From NCBI GenBank assembly GCA_026214975.1, contig CM047806.1, positions 104,045,345 through 104,109,344 on the forward strand: a DNA stretch of 64,000 nt, in the 5' to 3' direction. The DNA comes from Gentiana macrophylla. Taxonomy: Eukaryota; Streptophyta; Magnoliopsida; Gentianales; Gentianaceae. Shown here piece by piece: positions 11,021 through 22,848 of the stretch. The notes under the pieces are model-generated. The model was not told where the DNA came from. It ran no database searches and was given only the letters and a program-made list of their open reading frames with translations. Made by a program: the position numbers and the translations under genes. Within the stretch, counting starts at the first letter, position 1; the number at the start of each line of letters is the position of its first letter.

Positions 11021-12209
11021 TGTAACGCCCCGTTCCCGGACATCGAGTCCTTATCCGGAAAAGGAACGTTCAGCACGTATAAAATAAAAATAAATTCACT
11101 TTATACGTAAGCCTCTACTACGTCGTATCAAAAATAAGCAAACGGAAGAAAAAGACTGGGTATAAAATTTTCAAACATCTAAGAGTAGAAACAACATCTA
11201 AAGGTGGAAATGTAATTTATTACATTCAAGGAAAAATCTGAAATCCAAGCGAAGCGTCACGATAATCTCAAAAGAAGCGTAACGATACTACAAGTCTCGA
11301 AAGACCAAAAGTCTAAAGCTGTCTAATAAATGAATAAGAAAATGAATAATTTAAAGTCTTCAATGAGGCGTTTTCAAATGTCATCATCGAACTCCTCCTC
11401 ATAAACAATATCTACATGTTAAGTAATCTAAATCCCTAAACACATAGAAAACATGCATTTGAGGTAAGTACAACATACTTAATAAGAAAGAAAGCTATGA
11501 TATGATTACAATTTATAAAGAAAAGATATTTAAAGGTTTAGTTGTTTATGTTTGACCGACTCAATCTAAGGTTCATTTCATGTCCATCAACATGAATTGA
11601 CTAAGCGTTACTACTTAACTTATCTATGTTACAACCGCACTCAAGGAGCACTTCTGGCGTATCCACTTTTGGGACACTCTTGGCAACATATTAGTGGATC
11701 ACACCAATATCCACGGAGGCTAGAATAGGTAGGCTCCGATAGTACGCACACCTCAGTGGAGTCCTTCCGTTCTTTGGGTTTTTTTGACCTACGGAGTTCT
11801 TCCACCTTCAGAGGTAGCACACACATCGCGATATAGACTGGTGCCTATCCAAGAGAGACATGTTGTTTAATATTTTACTAGTCGAGTACATGTTTTATTA
11901 GAATGATTAACTAACCACCTAAGTGTTTTCAATTAATCTCCCTCACAAATACTACTCTCTCCCTAGACCACTAGACCCGGACAAGGCCTAGCACTTACAT
12001 AGACATTGATGAATGCTAATTCATCAAAGCACAAGACTATCATGCTCTTCCGGCGGATCCAAACTTCAACTCCCTTTAAGAGTACATTCGGTGTTTTAAC
12101 TGAACGAATCAGAAGCTCAATTCAGGCTTGCTAAGGTTAACCAATGATATCATATCATAAATAAGGGTTTAAAATAGTAATAACTTGATTATAAAACCCA
12201 AAACCAAAC
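11021..12209 (-). repeat. Element A 5' LTR, left part
   Basis: Begins TGTAACGCCCCG and aligns to 3717-~4880. It is interrupted by element B after CAAAC (12205-12209), repeated at 25701-25705. This end is better preserved than the 3' LTR start, where the same stretch reads TGTAGCACG. Confidence 0.9.
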
Positions 12210-12824
12210 TGATGATGCAAAAATCATCACGGTAGCGCAGTGGTGGATGTTTTGGGGGATATCTAGCTTATCTGTTGGTGATTTTAGGGTATGTTAGCCG
12301 GAGGTTTGCGGTGGTGATAGGAGTTGAGGGAGAGAGTATTTCAGCAGAGCTTTTTCTTATTCTTTTATTCTCATCCTCGAATTAGGTTACACAAGACTTC
12401 CTTTTATAGGAAGAGAAATCTTAGGAGCCAAGTAATGGACCAATGCTGCGAAGCAGCTTAGTCACTAATCTTACTTAATAGTTAAGCAAACACTAAATAT
12501 CTAACCACAAGTGGGTAAAGTATCTAGCAGCAAGTGGGTATAATATCTGGGCGGCGATCCTTCGGGATTCATGGGGCCGCCAACACTGTTCTTTGCCTTT
12601 GCTCCCTGTTTCTTCTCAAGTCTCATGCGGCCCTTTAAGGGCCATCGATCCAAGGCCTCGATCCGGCCCTTTAGCCCTGGCGACGCTCTAGGAGGGGTTG
12701 ATGGTAGCGGCCTTTACTAGATATCATTGGCGTCGCCGTTGCTGTGGTCGCGGACCTGCCTCAGGCGTGGTGAACCATAGGCTCTTTCCAGGACTAGACG
12801 GTGGCGACATTATTTATATCATCA
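12210..12824 (-). repeat. Element B 3' LTR
   Basis: Identical in length to 25086-25700. I count about five substitutions between the two (under 1 percent). The adjoining sequence 12825-12848 reads on the minus strand as GGAGTAGAGGGCCAC, a modest purine-rich candidate PPT. Confidence 0.93.
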
Positions 12825-12902
12825 GTGGCCCTCTACTCCATGTCTTGATCATTTTTTATAAAATGTCGAGCGGAGAGTAGAAAGTACCAGGACAATGTAT
12901 TT

Positions 12903-13600
12903 GCGACCTCGTCGTCTGATGCGACTTGTTCTCTAAGGGCCGTGCTTTCAAAGCATGCGGCCTTCGAAGCGACTCTGGGCCTGTTTTCGCGACCTCGTCG
13001 TCTGATGCGACTTGTTCACTAAGGGCCGTGCTTTCAAAGCATGCGGCCTTCGAAGCAACTCTGGGCCTGTTTTTGCGACCTCGTCGTCTGATGCGACTTG
13101 TTCACTAAGGGCCGTGCTTTCAAAGCATCGCGGCCTTGAAGCAACTCTGGGCTGTTTTAGCGACCTCGTCGTCGATCGACTTGTTCACTAAGGGCCGTGC
13201 TTTCAAAGCATCGCGCCTTGAAGCAACTCTGGGCTGTTTTTGCGACCTCGTCGTCGATGCGACTTGTTCACTAAGGGCGTGCTTTCAAAGCATCGCGGCC
13301 TTGAAGCAACTCTGGGCTGTTTTTGCGACCTCGTCGTGCGATGCGACTTGTTCACTAAGGGCCGTGCTTTCAAAGCATCGCGCCTTCGAAGCAACTCTGG
13401 GCTGTTTTAGCGACCTCGTAAATCGATCGACTTGTTCACTAAGGGCCGTGCTTTCAAAGCATCGCGGCCTTGAAGCAACTCTGGGCTGTTTTTGCGACCT
13501 CGTCGTCGTGCGATGCGACTTGTTCACTAAGGGCGTGCTTTCAAAGCATCGCGGCCTTGAAGCAACTCTGGGCTGTTTTTTGCGACCTCGTCGTCTGCGC
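12903..13600. repeat. ~85-bp tandem array (8 copies) in element B
   Basis: Eight head-to-tail copies of a 83-88-bp unit, each with GCGACCTCGTCGT, GACTTGTTCACTAAGGGCC, GTGCTTTCAAAGCAT and GAAGCAACTCTGGGC. The shared ACTTGTTC word starts at 12924, 13010, 13096, 13179, 13262, 13346, 13430 and 13518. The first three copies are 86 bp and close to one another; later copies are shorter by small deletions at CTG and CG sites. The array lies between the 3' LTR and the promoter of the plus-strand gene. Tandem arrays in the 3' region are known from Tat elements and can seed satellites. Confidence 0.95.
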
Positions 13601-13833
13601 GAAGCCATCTATAAAGCTTCAATGGGCGATTAGTCAAATCGTGGTTGGCGTCACCCCGCTTGATAACTACAATTACGTGGGTAATGCGCCTTGGCAAGCG
13701 CCCAGCGTGCGTGCGTGGGCATTGATTGGCCTCATAATGATTACGGTTTTGAATTTTGGAATTTGAATCGACCGCGCAATCCCCAACCGTTGGATGGTTT
13801 AACTTCTAGCCCCACGATCTCCACTCGCTTGCC

Positions 13834-13840
13834 TATATAA
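13834..13840 (+). promoter_or_regulatory. TATA box of the antisense gene in B
   Basis: CTATATAAGGC in a plant-like setting, followed at about +30 by a pyrimidine-rich leader (13855-13925, CTTCACTTTTCACTCTTC). It points in the plus direction, toward the spliced gene downstream, and opposite to gag-pol. Confidence 0.6.
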
Positions 13841-13959
13841 GGCTAGCCTCCTCAACATTTCTTCACTTTTCACTCTTCTAATTTCCCACAATTTCTCTCC
13901 GAACTCTTTTTTTTTTTTTTCTTAGGATTAGCAAAAGCTTCCGTAGTCTAATAGTAAGA

Positions 13960-16900
13960 TTTGGCGGTGGTGGAAGTGGGTTTGAGGTTTCGGCGGGAGC
14001 TTGAAGATTTCGACGTGCTTTTTGGGGTGATCTTTCTATTTTCCCGAGAAAAAGCAGTAAATTTTCTCCCCTATCCCTTTTTTTGTTCTCCGTTTGTTTT
14101 GAGTCCTTCCCGGTATTTGATCCAATGTTTGGGCAATGCGCTTGGATGTAAGGTGTTTTTCTTGTGATTCCTCATGGCGGAATCATCGTGCCCCCGAACC
14201 CTCTACTTATTATGTTTGCTTTGGAGTCCGTATTTCCCTTTACGGCAATTTGCTTTCCGTTTCTCCTGTAAAAGCGGAGGCGTCGAGATAGATGCGATTA
14301 CCTTCTGGTTTAATTTCCATTATCCAAGGTCCAGCTCCACCTTTTCCTCTTGTTTTGCGGGATGTCGGCGGAGAGCGTGCATGCCGGAGGTGACTCAGAC
14401 GAGGAGGGGGAGTTTTACGATTATGCTCGTGAGGAAGAGGTGATGACCCTCTAGTCTGAGAAGTCCGCCGGGCGACCACATTGAGAGATAACCGGCGCCA
14501 AGGCGCTATTGGAGCAAGTAGCGATCCGCTTTGACCTAGATTCTCTGTTTCTGACCTATCCTCGGCGCAAGAAAAGCCGTAGGAAGTGGCACGAGCTCAA
14601 GGGCGAGCACCAGCGAGGTCGGTGAGAGAGGATGTCGACGTCGAAGAAGCGGTTTTCAATCCGAGTCCTAGTGGCGCGGCGATCATAACGATGCATATAT
14701 TGAGGGCGCGCTCTTCATGAAGCGATAGGGTCGGTGAGGGCGAAAATGCCCCTGCCTCGCCAAATCGTTTGGGAGCTTCTAAGAAGCCAAAAAAGAAGAA
14801 AGTTCAAAAATCACGGTTGGGAGGCGGCTGCTAAAGCGAAGAAACCGTGCCCAATAATCCCGAGGTGATGAGGGAGTTCGCTATCTGGCGGAGTTTGAAA
14901 AGCGGCGGAGAAGAAGTGGGCGCGACTTTGTGATAGCGAGAGACCTTAACCAATTTATCCATCGTCGATTTAAAATTGACACGGCGTGTATCGATTTTCT
15001 CTGCTTGATTATTCGAAGGAGGAGGATAAGTTTAAACACGGGGATCGCCAGGATTACGTGTGTGCTCGCCGTTCGAGATGGCGCCCGATTACGCACTTTG
15101 ATCATTTTTACGCGGGACTCCGACCTCCATTCGACCACTTTCTTTGTGAGAATTTGCGAACGATGGGAGCCCTCCGCCGGATTTTGCCATTGGGACCGTT
15201 ATTCAAATCATGGCCTTCATTGTGATGTGTCGGCGATGAAGATAGAACCTTCACCGACCTGTTTGGGCCATTTTCACTTTGTTTTGTGGAGCGAGCATCG
15301 CGGGGCAAATATCTTTGAGGTCCAAGCGCCCCGCCTACTATTCTTGCTACCAAATAAGATTCACGGATGGCGAAGCGGATCCTCAGGTGGAATCAAAGTT
15401 GGTGGCCATTTCTAGGGCCGCAAAGCGCGGGGAAATCTACCCTCACGATCGGCGAACCTCCTATATCGAGCGGCGTTTTGTTAAAGGGGTCATGACCTCA
15501 TTCAATCGGCGGGATCGATGCCTCGCTTAAGGAATATCGCTTGGGTTGATCTCTGGATCGGCCCTTCCATTTGCCCGCGTATGGCGGGCCTCGCGGGTCG
15601 GGTAAGCGAGGCCGATGGTTGTCATGGTTCCTGAGGAGCGATCCACGATTGGATAGGGGATTGTCATATAGGGCAATGCTTTCCGTCCGAGTGTCTGTAT
15701 CATGCGGGGCGATCCGGAAAGAAGACCGCCATGTAAACTTCCTTGCCTTTATTAGATCTTCAAAGAGCTCGAGGTGTTACTTTCATGCGTTATTTTCTTC
15801 GAATCTGTTTTTAATGGACTTTTAGCGGTATGGGCGCTAATGAGCGCCGAGCTCAAAGAAAGAGGCTTCTTGAGGAGGAGGCCAAGACTCGGCAAAGCGA
15901 CCTTGAAGCAGTCTAGGGAAAATTCCCGTCTTGTGGGCGCCACTATCATTGGCGGGCGTATGATCCTACGAAGGTCGCGGCGGCGCCCGTGAGTGTGAGC
16001 TCAAGTCGACCATTACCCAAAGAGGCCCGCAGGTTGATGATCCCACAAAGGAGAGCCAGGGCGAAGCGCGACCGAGGTTGAAAAGACAAAAGCGGTGGCT
16101 GGTAAAAAGCATCGATCGCGCGGATAAACAAGGCTGGCAGGTAAGGGCTCTGCGCGACTGAGACTATTGTTGAGGAGGTCCCTGGGCGGAGCCATTGCCG
16201 GCGGGACAACGCCCCGACTACAAGGGAAAGAGGCGGTGTGGTGGACCCCAACTTTACTCAAAACCTCGACATGAATAAGGCGGGCCAGATAAGAGAGGCC
16301 ATTCTTGATGTTATCCCCTTGGGTCGCTGGCATGGGACTCACCGCCACGGGTTCAATTTGGAAATCGGGAGGGGATCACATCTCGTCGTCATTCAAGAAG
16401 ATGCCCTGCTTTGGCGATGAGTCGCGAGAAGAAAGACCTTCGAGGCCAATTTGGGATCATTTGCTTCAATGGTAAGCTTGTTAATCTTGTATTTTTCCCT
16501 TTCGCATTTTGCGCTTTCCTCGGACTTATCATTTCCTCTTTTTCAGCTTGGGACTCGCATAAACAAGGCGATTGAAGCCGCGGAGAAGCGCAAAGCTGAA
16601 CTTAAGAAAGTGACGGCGGCCCTAGGAGCCTCGGAAAAAGCCAGGATCGCTTCTGAAAGCAAAGGCTTGCGGCGGCGGTGAGTTGAGCGGATGAAGAAAC
16701 TCATGGCGGAGAGCACTAAAGCTGGATCGCGGAGGCTGCGGGAGAAGGTGCAAGCCCGAAGGATGAAGCCCGTAATTCGGCCCCGAAGGGCTAAGCGGCC
16801 GCCGTGAGGAGTCGCAAATTTGAAGGAGAAACTTGCAGCTGCGAGAGAAGGCGCGAGAGATGGCGGGTCCGGCGGCTGTGAAGCCTACAAGCTTTACGAT

Positions 16901-17232
16901 GAGTTCGGTGATTTCCAGGAGGCTAACCCGACCAAGGTTTTAATCACCTCGCTCGTTGTCTTTGGGCTTATCATGGCGGGAGAGCATTACCTTGGAGGAA
17001 ATGCTCCGTTGGGTTAACATGTCCCAGCGATCTCCCGACTTGTTGGCCATCCACCCGGATATCCCTTATGCCGCCAGATCACATCGTCGCCATCCAAACC
17101 AACCAGATAAAGCGCGGCGACCGGTGTGAGATCCTCCTCCAGTCAATCCTGTTAACTGCGATCTTGAAGAATCCTCCGGCAAGAGATCAACCTGGCGATG
17201 AGTACATTGACACTCCCCCCGGCTCCGTTTAA
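13960..17232 (+). pseudogene. Antisense accessory gene of element B (gypsy-type transposase_28-like)
   Basis: Plus-strand coding tract opposite in direction to gag-pol. A central block near 14930-15415 (FVRICERW.., CHWDRYSNHGLH, KIEPSPTCLGHFHFVLW, LLFLLPNKIHGW) has the pattern of the plant family called putative gypsy-type transposon (transposase_28), usually found antisense in Tat elements. A coiled-coil-like tract follows (16547-16680, NKAIEAAEKRKAELKKVTAAL), then a C-terminal part ending GDEYIDTPPGSV with stop TAA at 17230-17232. At least one intron is clear (16472-16546). Frame breaks are frequent (near 14450, 15230, 15900, 16700, 17020). The gene has its own TATA box. Function is unknown; homology rests on pattern recognition, not on a search. 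Confidence 0.6.
16472..16546 (+). other. Spliceosomal intron in the antisense gene
   Basis: 75 bp from GTAAGCTTG to TTCCTCTTTTTCAG, T-rich throughout. Removing it joins two open segments in phase 0: ...GSFASM before it and LGTRINKAIEAAEK after it. The splice signals work only on the plus strand, which supports a plus-strand transcript. A second candidate is 15778-15829 (GTGTTACTTTC...ACTTTTAG). Confidence 0.65.
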
Positions 17233-19099
17233 ATGCCTTGTGCTTTTGTTTTGAAACAATTTATGCTTCTGCGGCTCTGTAATAATAACTTTGGCTCTGC
17301 AACTTTTGGTACCATTTAGCGTCTTCATTTGATGGTTGTAATAACTTAGTTTATCTTTTTACTTTCTGTATTGACATTGTGGCCGTTTTGGCCCCTCTTG
17401 GTTTATCTACTGTGCTTTGTTTCTCTGATTTATTTCCTGCTATCTTGTTTTGTATGCGCGCGGCCCCCTTTATTTTGGCGAGGTTTGTTGAGCTCGCGAA
17501 AATAACTAAGGCTAAAGAACTGAAAATTGAGAAATTCCTGTTGTGCGTTAATATTTTCCCATCCCCCTTGTTTTATTTGAGGTGCGAGGAGACTTGAGCA
17601 AAATAGATCGTCGCCGCTATTCATTATAGCTCGTCTGTGCGGATTAGTTGTGAGCAATGGCGGTCTATATTTTGTAAAGCTTGTTTTTCTGGGGCCCCCT
17701 AATTTGAGGTGGAGTGGGCGCTTCTGGAAACTTAGGAGCTGAGTTGATCTGGCTGAACTAGCCTCTCATTTATCGTGTTTGTCGGGAATCCAGGGATCTG
17801 GATTGATTTGTCAGCTCACTGGCGGTGTATGTGTGTTCAAAACGGCCTAAAATCTCGGGCTAATAGCGTGCCTAAATATAGCCTAGAATCGTGGGCAGCT
17901 AACCGACAGGTATTGAATGCGTTCCTTAAATTTCAAAAAGAACCACATAACCCGCGCTATGCCTGGCCGTAGGATCTGATTGATCGTGGCCGTTCCTTTT
18001 GCTAACCTCTGCTATAAAAGGGGCGGCATGCTAACTTCATTTTACTCTTTTCTTGCGCAGATTCTTGTTGTGAAAACCATGTCTCTCCCATCCGGAGAGG
18101 GTAGAGTCGCGTGTTTTAAAGCCCGTCTGTTCGTGATGTATCCCCTTTCTTCTTTCTTGCCTCGGCGTTGCTAAAGATCATTTACGGCGTTATTTTGGGT
18201 GGGTTGAGCCTGCGAAGGAGAGGGGTTTAAATCAGAGCAAGGTCGAGGGTGACGGTTCTCTTCTGCACGTACGTTTCTCTGGGTGGGCAGATTTTGTTGC
18301 ACCACCTTCATCAATACTTCCCAATCTTTCAATAGTGAGGGAATTCTATTCCATCTTATGCAAGTTATTACGAGGGGCGCCAATTTGTATTACCCTTCGT
18401 GGCGTCGCGGTCATTTTACTCCGGAATCCATCAATGGTGCCACTGGTATTCCCGCTTCTCGACCCTTATCCCATTATGAGCTCGCTTGGAACCTTGCCGA
18501 TGAGTCAAGTAGACAATCTTGCTTATGCGAGCCCTTCGTGAGCTCTTTCACGATTATGGCGACCTCGTGTATCTTGGGACTGCGTCGATCTTTCTCACGG
18601 CAATCGTGAGTGGAAAAGGTTCATCAACTCGCCTGCCCTCTTGTCCACGGATAACGAGGCTGTTAGTAGTGAAAAGCTGAAGCTTTGCTTTTGCACGCTA
18701 TTCGCGATCATCGTGTTGATATTGATTGGGGAATCTTGATACACCGGGAAGCGGTTAATTTTGCGGTTTCTCTGGACCGACATCGTCGCTTCCCTTTTGC
18801 TTCACTAATAACGAAGCTATGCAGCTTGGCGAGGGTGCCGAAGCATTCACTGGATCGTTGTAGGTACACTCATTAGATAGAGTGTAACCCCTCCTCCCCC
18901 CCCTTTTTTTTTTAGCTCGAAAAGCATGGTAGGCCTTGATTTCTTTGGAAACAATTGTATTTCTTAATAAGCGAAGATGGCTCTTTTATTTCGATTTCTC
19001 CTTCCATATGCCTGTTAAATGCGGGCATACATCGCTTTACATATAATATTTTTGATTGTCCGCATGCGAGTCGGTTGTACTCGCGACCTTGGTTATCAC
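17233..19099. other. Element B 3' region beyond the antisense gene
   Basis: 17233-17370 looks like a 3' UTR (T-rich, AATAATAA at 17280). A second TATA box, CTATAAAAGG, stands at 18012-18021 and is followed by a pyrimidine-rich leader and CAG. Open plus-strand segments follow (18283-18609, including GILFHLMQVITRGANLYYPSW), but I recognise no domain. 18886-18914 is a C/T tract, that is, a purine tract on the element's coding strand, just past the end of pol. Confidence 0.4.
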
Positions 19100-20053
19100 T
19101 TAATCGTAAGTTCCTTTTTGACTATTCGGCGATCCTTTACAGGCCTTCCCGTTTTCCGATAGTTTTCCGCTTCTTGGCCTCGTGGCGGTGGCTTGTCTCG
19201 CCGCCAAAACATAATCTCCCACGGCGAAGTGATGCCCGCGAATGTGCTTGTCATGGTGGCGCTTGGCGGCTTGTTTGTAGTTGAAGCGAGGCGGCCATAT
19301 GATTCAATTCGCCTTTCCTCGGCCAAATCAACATCGAGCTTTCTCTTGGCGGGTTATCGGCCTCGCTAAAATATCGACCCTTAAACTTGGTAGAAATTTG
19401 TTTCCCTTTGGTGCCATAACCGGATCCATAGGTTAGAGCAAATGGAGTTTCCCACAGTAGTTGTTTTCCGCGACGTTCGGAGAGCCCGTAAGGCAGCGGG
19501 GAGGTGGTCGAGCCATTTACCCGCCTTATCGCCCAAGCTCTTTTTTAGTGCGTGAGTACACACCTTGTTTGCGTTTTCGGCTGACCATTTCCACGAGGAT
19601 AGCATCTTTGATGATTGCCAATGCTTGTCGTTATTTTCTTCGCGAGAATGTGTGAATTCCTCTCTGCGAATTGAGGTCCGTGGTCGATACTATTACTCTG
19701 GGGCGCCAAATCTTGTCCATACTTGATCGAGTAAAAAATAGGTTATGTCTTTGGTGCTGATTTTTACGAGCTTTAGCCTCGATCCACTTGGTGAAATAAT
19801 CAACGCGACTACCACATATTCGCATCCGGGCGACCCTTTTTAATGGTCCAATGAGATCGATGGCCCACATGTCGAATGGCCATGCGGCGGCAACGATGCT
19901 TTGCTCGGCGAGGTAGCCTGGGATGTCCGCAAATTTTTTACATACATCGCATGCCTTGGCATATGCCTTGGCGTCCTTGGCGATTTTAGGCGGTAGTATC
20001 CGGCCGATAAGATCTTTTGTGCGAGTGTGCGGCTGGCGGGTTACCGCCGCCAC
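19100..20053 (-). pseudogene. Element B integrase
   Basis: 20053-19631 has the zinc-binding Cys pair (CDVCKKFAD) and core start (WPFDMWAIDLIGPLKR, YFTKWIEAKA). 19605-19381 continues with the catalytic Glu helix region (SAENANKVCTHALKK) and LDHLPAALRALRTS. The C-terminal GPY-like part (19326-19100) is frame-shifted. No chromodomain follows, consistent with Tat. At least three frame changes. Confidence 0.85.
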
Positions 20054-20059
20054 GACCCT

Positions 20060-20840
20060 TCATGTAGTTCGATGAGAATCCCTCAACCTCTTGAGGCGCA
20101 CACATCTCGGTAAAGGTTTAGAAAACGACCGTCGATATAAAACATCGCTTAAGATGGTGTATCTAGCAGCTCTTCTTACCAGGGCTTTTGCCTCGTTTGG
20201 ATCATCGGGGAGTTTTCCGGAATTGATATAATCCTTCATGATATCAATCCAACAAGGATTTGCGGATTGCAAGTCCATTATCTCGACCCTGTTGATGGCG
20301 GGGCTCGACAGGTATTCTACCAGGATCGATGGGTTGCTGATTTCGTCCTCGCTGGTTAGTTTAGATAAATAGTCAGCTCTGTGATTGTCTTCTCGGGGGA
20401 TGTTGGTGAATTTGCGATATTTAAATCCGCTTTGAGCTTCTTGGCGAGATTTATATACTTGTAGAATCTCGCGATGAATGCCGAGCGATCCGTCACTGAT
20501 TAACCACCAATTGTGAATCACAGAAAACTTGAACATTTTCGACCTTCATTGCTCTGGCGAGTTCAAGTCCTGCGATGACCGCCTCATACTCCGCCTGGTT
20601 ATTCGATGCGGTGAAATTAAACCTTAAGGCCTTCTCAATTTCTTCTGAGGTTCCAGGCTCTAGTAAGATGATCCCCGCACCGCAACCTTCAAGATTGGCG
20701 GCGCCATCGACATAGAGTTGCCAACAGTGACTTGGCCGTTCTAGCTCGTGCGCTGTGGTACTTTTGTCAAGGCTATTATTCGTATCGAGGTGCTTTCGCA
20801 TATTTTCGTTGAAACTTGTTTCGACGATAAAATCGGGCAA
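20060..20840 (-). pseudogene. Element B second (archaeal-type) RNase H and linker
   Basis: 20840-20493 reads WQLYVDGAANLEGCGAGIIL, then NNQAEYEAVIAGLELA and VFCDSQLVV. The catalytic D, E and D of the archaeal-type RNase H are all visible. 20536-20060 holds its tail (IPREDNHRADYLSKL) and the linker toward integrase (RRAARYTILSDVLYRRSFSKP). Dual RNase H is diagnostic of the Tat lineage of Ty3/gypsy elements. One frame change at ~20500. Confidence 0.9.
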
Positions 20841-22101
20841 TGCATGTGCTTTGATAGCCTTTCGTGGTTCGTAGCGGATGTCGAATTCGGTGAGCTCGAT
20901 GGCCCAACGTAACGAGCGACGACTGCAGTCACGGCTTGTGGAGGACTGTCGTAAATGCGCGTCGACAATACAATAATTGAATGCGATGAAAAGTAAGCCC
21001 TTAATTTCCGGGCATCTATGACAACGCAGTAGGCTAACTTTTTGATATTAAAATAACGACTTTCTACAGGGCTTAAAGCCTTAGAAACATAATAAACAGG
21101 CCTCTGCGAGGTGCCCTCTTCTTTGACAAGTGCTGCGGCGATTGTCCTATCTGAGGCGGCTAGGTACAATAGTAGCACATCTCCGACCGCGGGACTAGTA
21201 AGTAAAGGCGGACTTGAGAGGTAGGCCTTGAGTTCGTTGAAAGCCTGCGAGCACTCTTCTGTCCATGAAAAGGTTTTATTCCCCCTCAGGATTTTGAAGA
21301 AAGGTAGGCTCTTCTCAGCGGATTTTGAGATAAACCTTCCCAGGGCTATTATTCTTCCGTTCAGCCTTTGTACCTCCTTGATGCTAGTTGGCTCACTCAT
21401 ATTTATCAACGCCTCAATTTTTTCGGGGTTGGCCTCAATCCCCCTTTGACTCACCATGAAGCCCAGAAATTTTCCTGCTTGGACCCCAAAGGTACATTTG
21501 GCAGGGTTTAGCTTCATCGAGTGATTTTTTACATTTGCGAAGGTCCACCAGGTGATCCTGGCGACTTGATTTCACGACCATGTCATCAATGTAAGCCTCC
21601 ATGTTCTTGCCTATCTGCGTGCCAAAAACTCTGTTCACCATTCTTTGATAGGTTGAACCTGCGTTCTTTAGACCAAATGGCATCATTTCGTAGTAATATA
21701 ACCCACCGGCGGCCTTGAAGGCCGTTAGCTCTTTGTCCTCGTCGGCCATTTTGACCTGGTGATAGCGAATAGGGCGTCGAGCTTAGGGTCTCAAAGCCTG
21801 CGATCCCATCAACCATCTTGTCAATTCGGGCAGCGCGTAAGGGTCTTTGGGACAAGCTTTGTTGGATCGGTGAAGTCGGCGCACATCCGCCACTTGCCGT
21901 TGTGCTTTTTACCATTACTCGTTTGCCCGGCCCGGTGGGATCTGAAGCTCCTTGATTATGCCCGCTTGCTAAAAGTTTCTCGACCTCGATTTTATTGCGA
22001 CCTCTTTCTCTGAGAAATTGGCGTGCCCTTTGTTGTATCGGTTTGAAGTTGGGGTCGACACTAAGATTATGTAAAGCGACCTCCAACTCCACGCCTCTCA
22101 T
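20841..22101 (-). pseudogene. Element B reverse transcriptase and first RNase H
   Basis: The RT start at 22101-21586 is frame-broken. The palm is at 21749-21435: FKAAGGLYYYEMMPFGLKNAGSTYQ, then MEAYIDDMVVKS with the catalytic Asp pair intact. 21517-20870 continues with LGFMVSQRGIEANPEKI and the first RNase H (AASDRTIAAALVKE, YYVSKALSPVE). The frame drifts at 20870-20960, where the expected RT/RH linker is read out of frame. The catalytic residues are better kept than the reading frame. Confidence 0.9.
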
Positions 22102-22106
22102 ATCGG

Positions 22107-22790
22107 TTACCTCCCGGCGGCGTCCAAGTTTGCCCTTAGAAGCTCGATCAGTCCCTCCCTGTCTTTCTGGCTTGTTTGCGACCCTATCTTTATCATTTGA
22201 TTTGGGTGCTCGTCATTTATGATAACCTCGACCAGTTCATCCTCGGCAGTGAAATCGGGCTCGTCTCGGATTTGCAACGTCTCAACTTCTACTATTCCCA
22301 CCGGGACCTCTCTTATCGCAACGATCTGATCCTTAGCCACGTTGAATCCCTCCACTCGGGGTCGCTTAGAGTCGACCCTGTTTTTGGTCATATATTCGAG
22401 GAAAGATCCGGGCGGCTTGTGGCAACCCGATTTCATCCCCACATGGAATTTGACCCTTTGGTGGGAATAGATGCTACCATTTGAAACTTCTTCATAGGTG
22501 GGATTCCCAAAATCACGTTGTAGTAAGAGGAGGTCGATTACCAAGAAAGTTATTGCCTCCGTTCGACGGGGGCTCATAATCTCCCAAAGTGATGTTGAGG
22601 TCGATCGTGCCTTTGACCCGCGTGTGTCGTTGGTGAAACCCTCGAGCACCCCAAGGTAGGGTTTTAACTTGGCCTCCCGAATCCGATCTGTTTTAAGCGA
22701 TCGAAATAGATGATGTCGCGCCAGCCCGATTATCGACCATTACTCGATTGACGCCATGCTCGTCATTCACTCCTACCTTTATGACGAGGG
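22107..22790 (-). pseudogene. Element B aspartic protease region
   Basis: Around 22700-22770 the minus strand reads VMVDNRAGAT in one frame and IIYFDRLK in another, the two halves of a Tat-type protease active site split by a frame change. The trailing part (22649-22107) includes HVGMKSGCHKPPGS and EDELVEVIINDEHPNQMIKIG, the usual linker to RT. Broken as read. Confidence 0.65.
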
Positions 22791-22848
22791 TATTTCCATA
22801 GGGCGGGCGGCGTTGTCGACTCACTTTTAAATAAATATGATCCCTTTC

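Noticed and set aside
12903..13600. CRISPR-like regular repeats
   Set aside because: The units abut with no unique spacers and lie inside a plant retrotransposon. It is a tandem array.
12926..13633. Overlapping ORFs across the B tandem array as a repeat protein gene
   Set aside because: Period is 83-88 bp and not a multiple of three between copies; frames are kept only by chance and appear on both strands.
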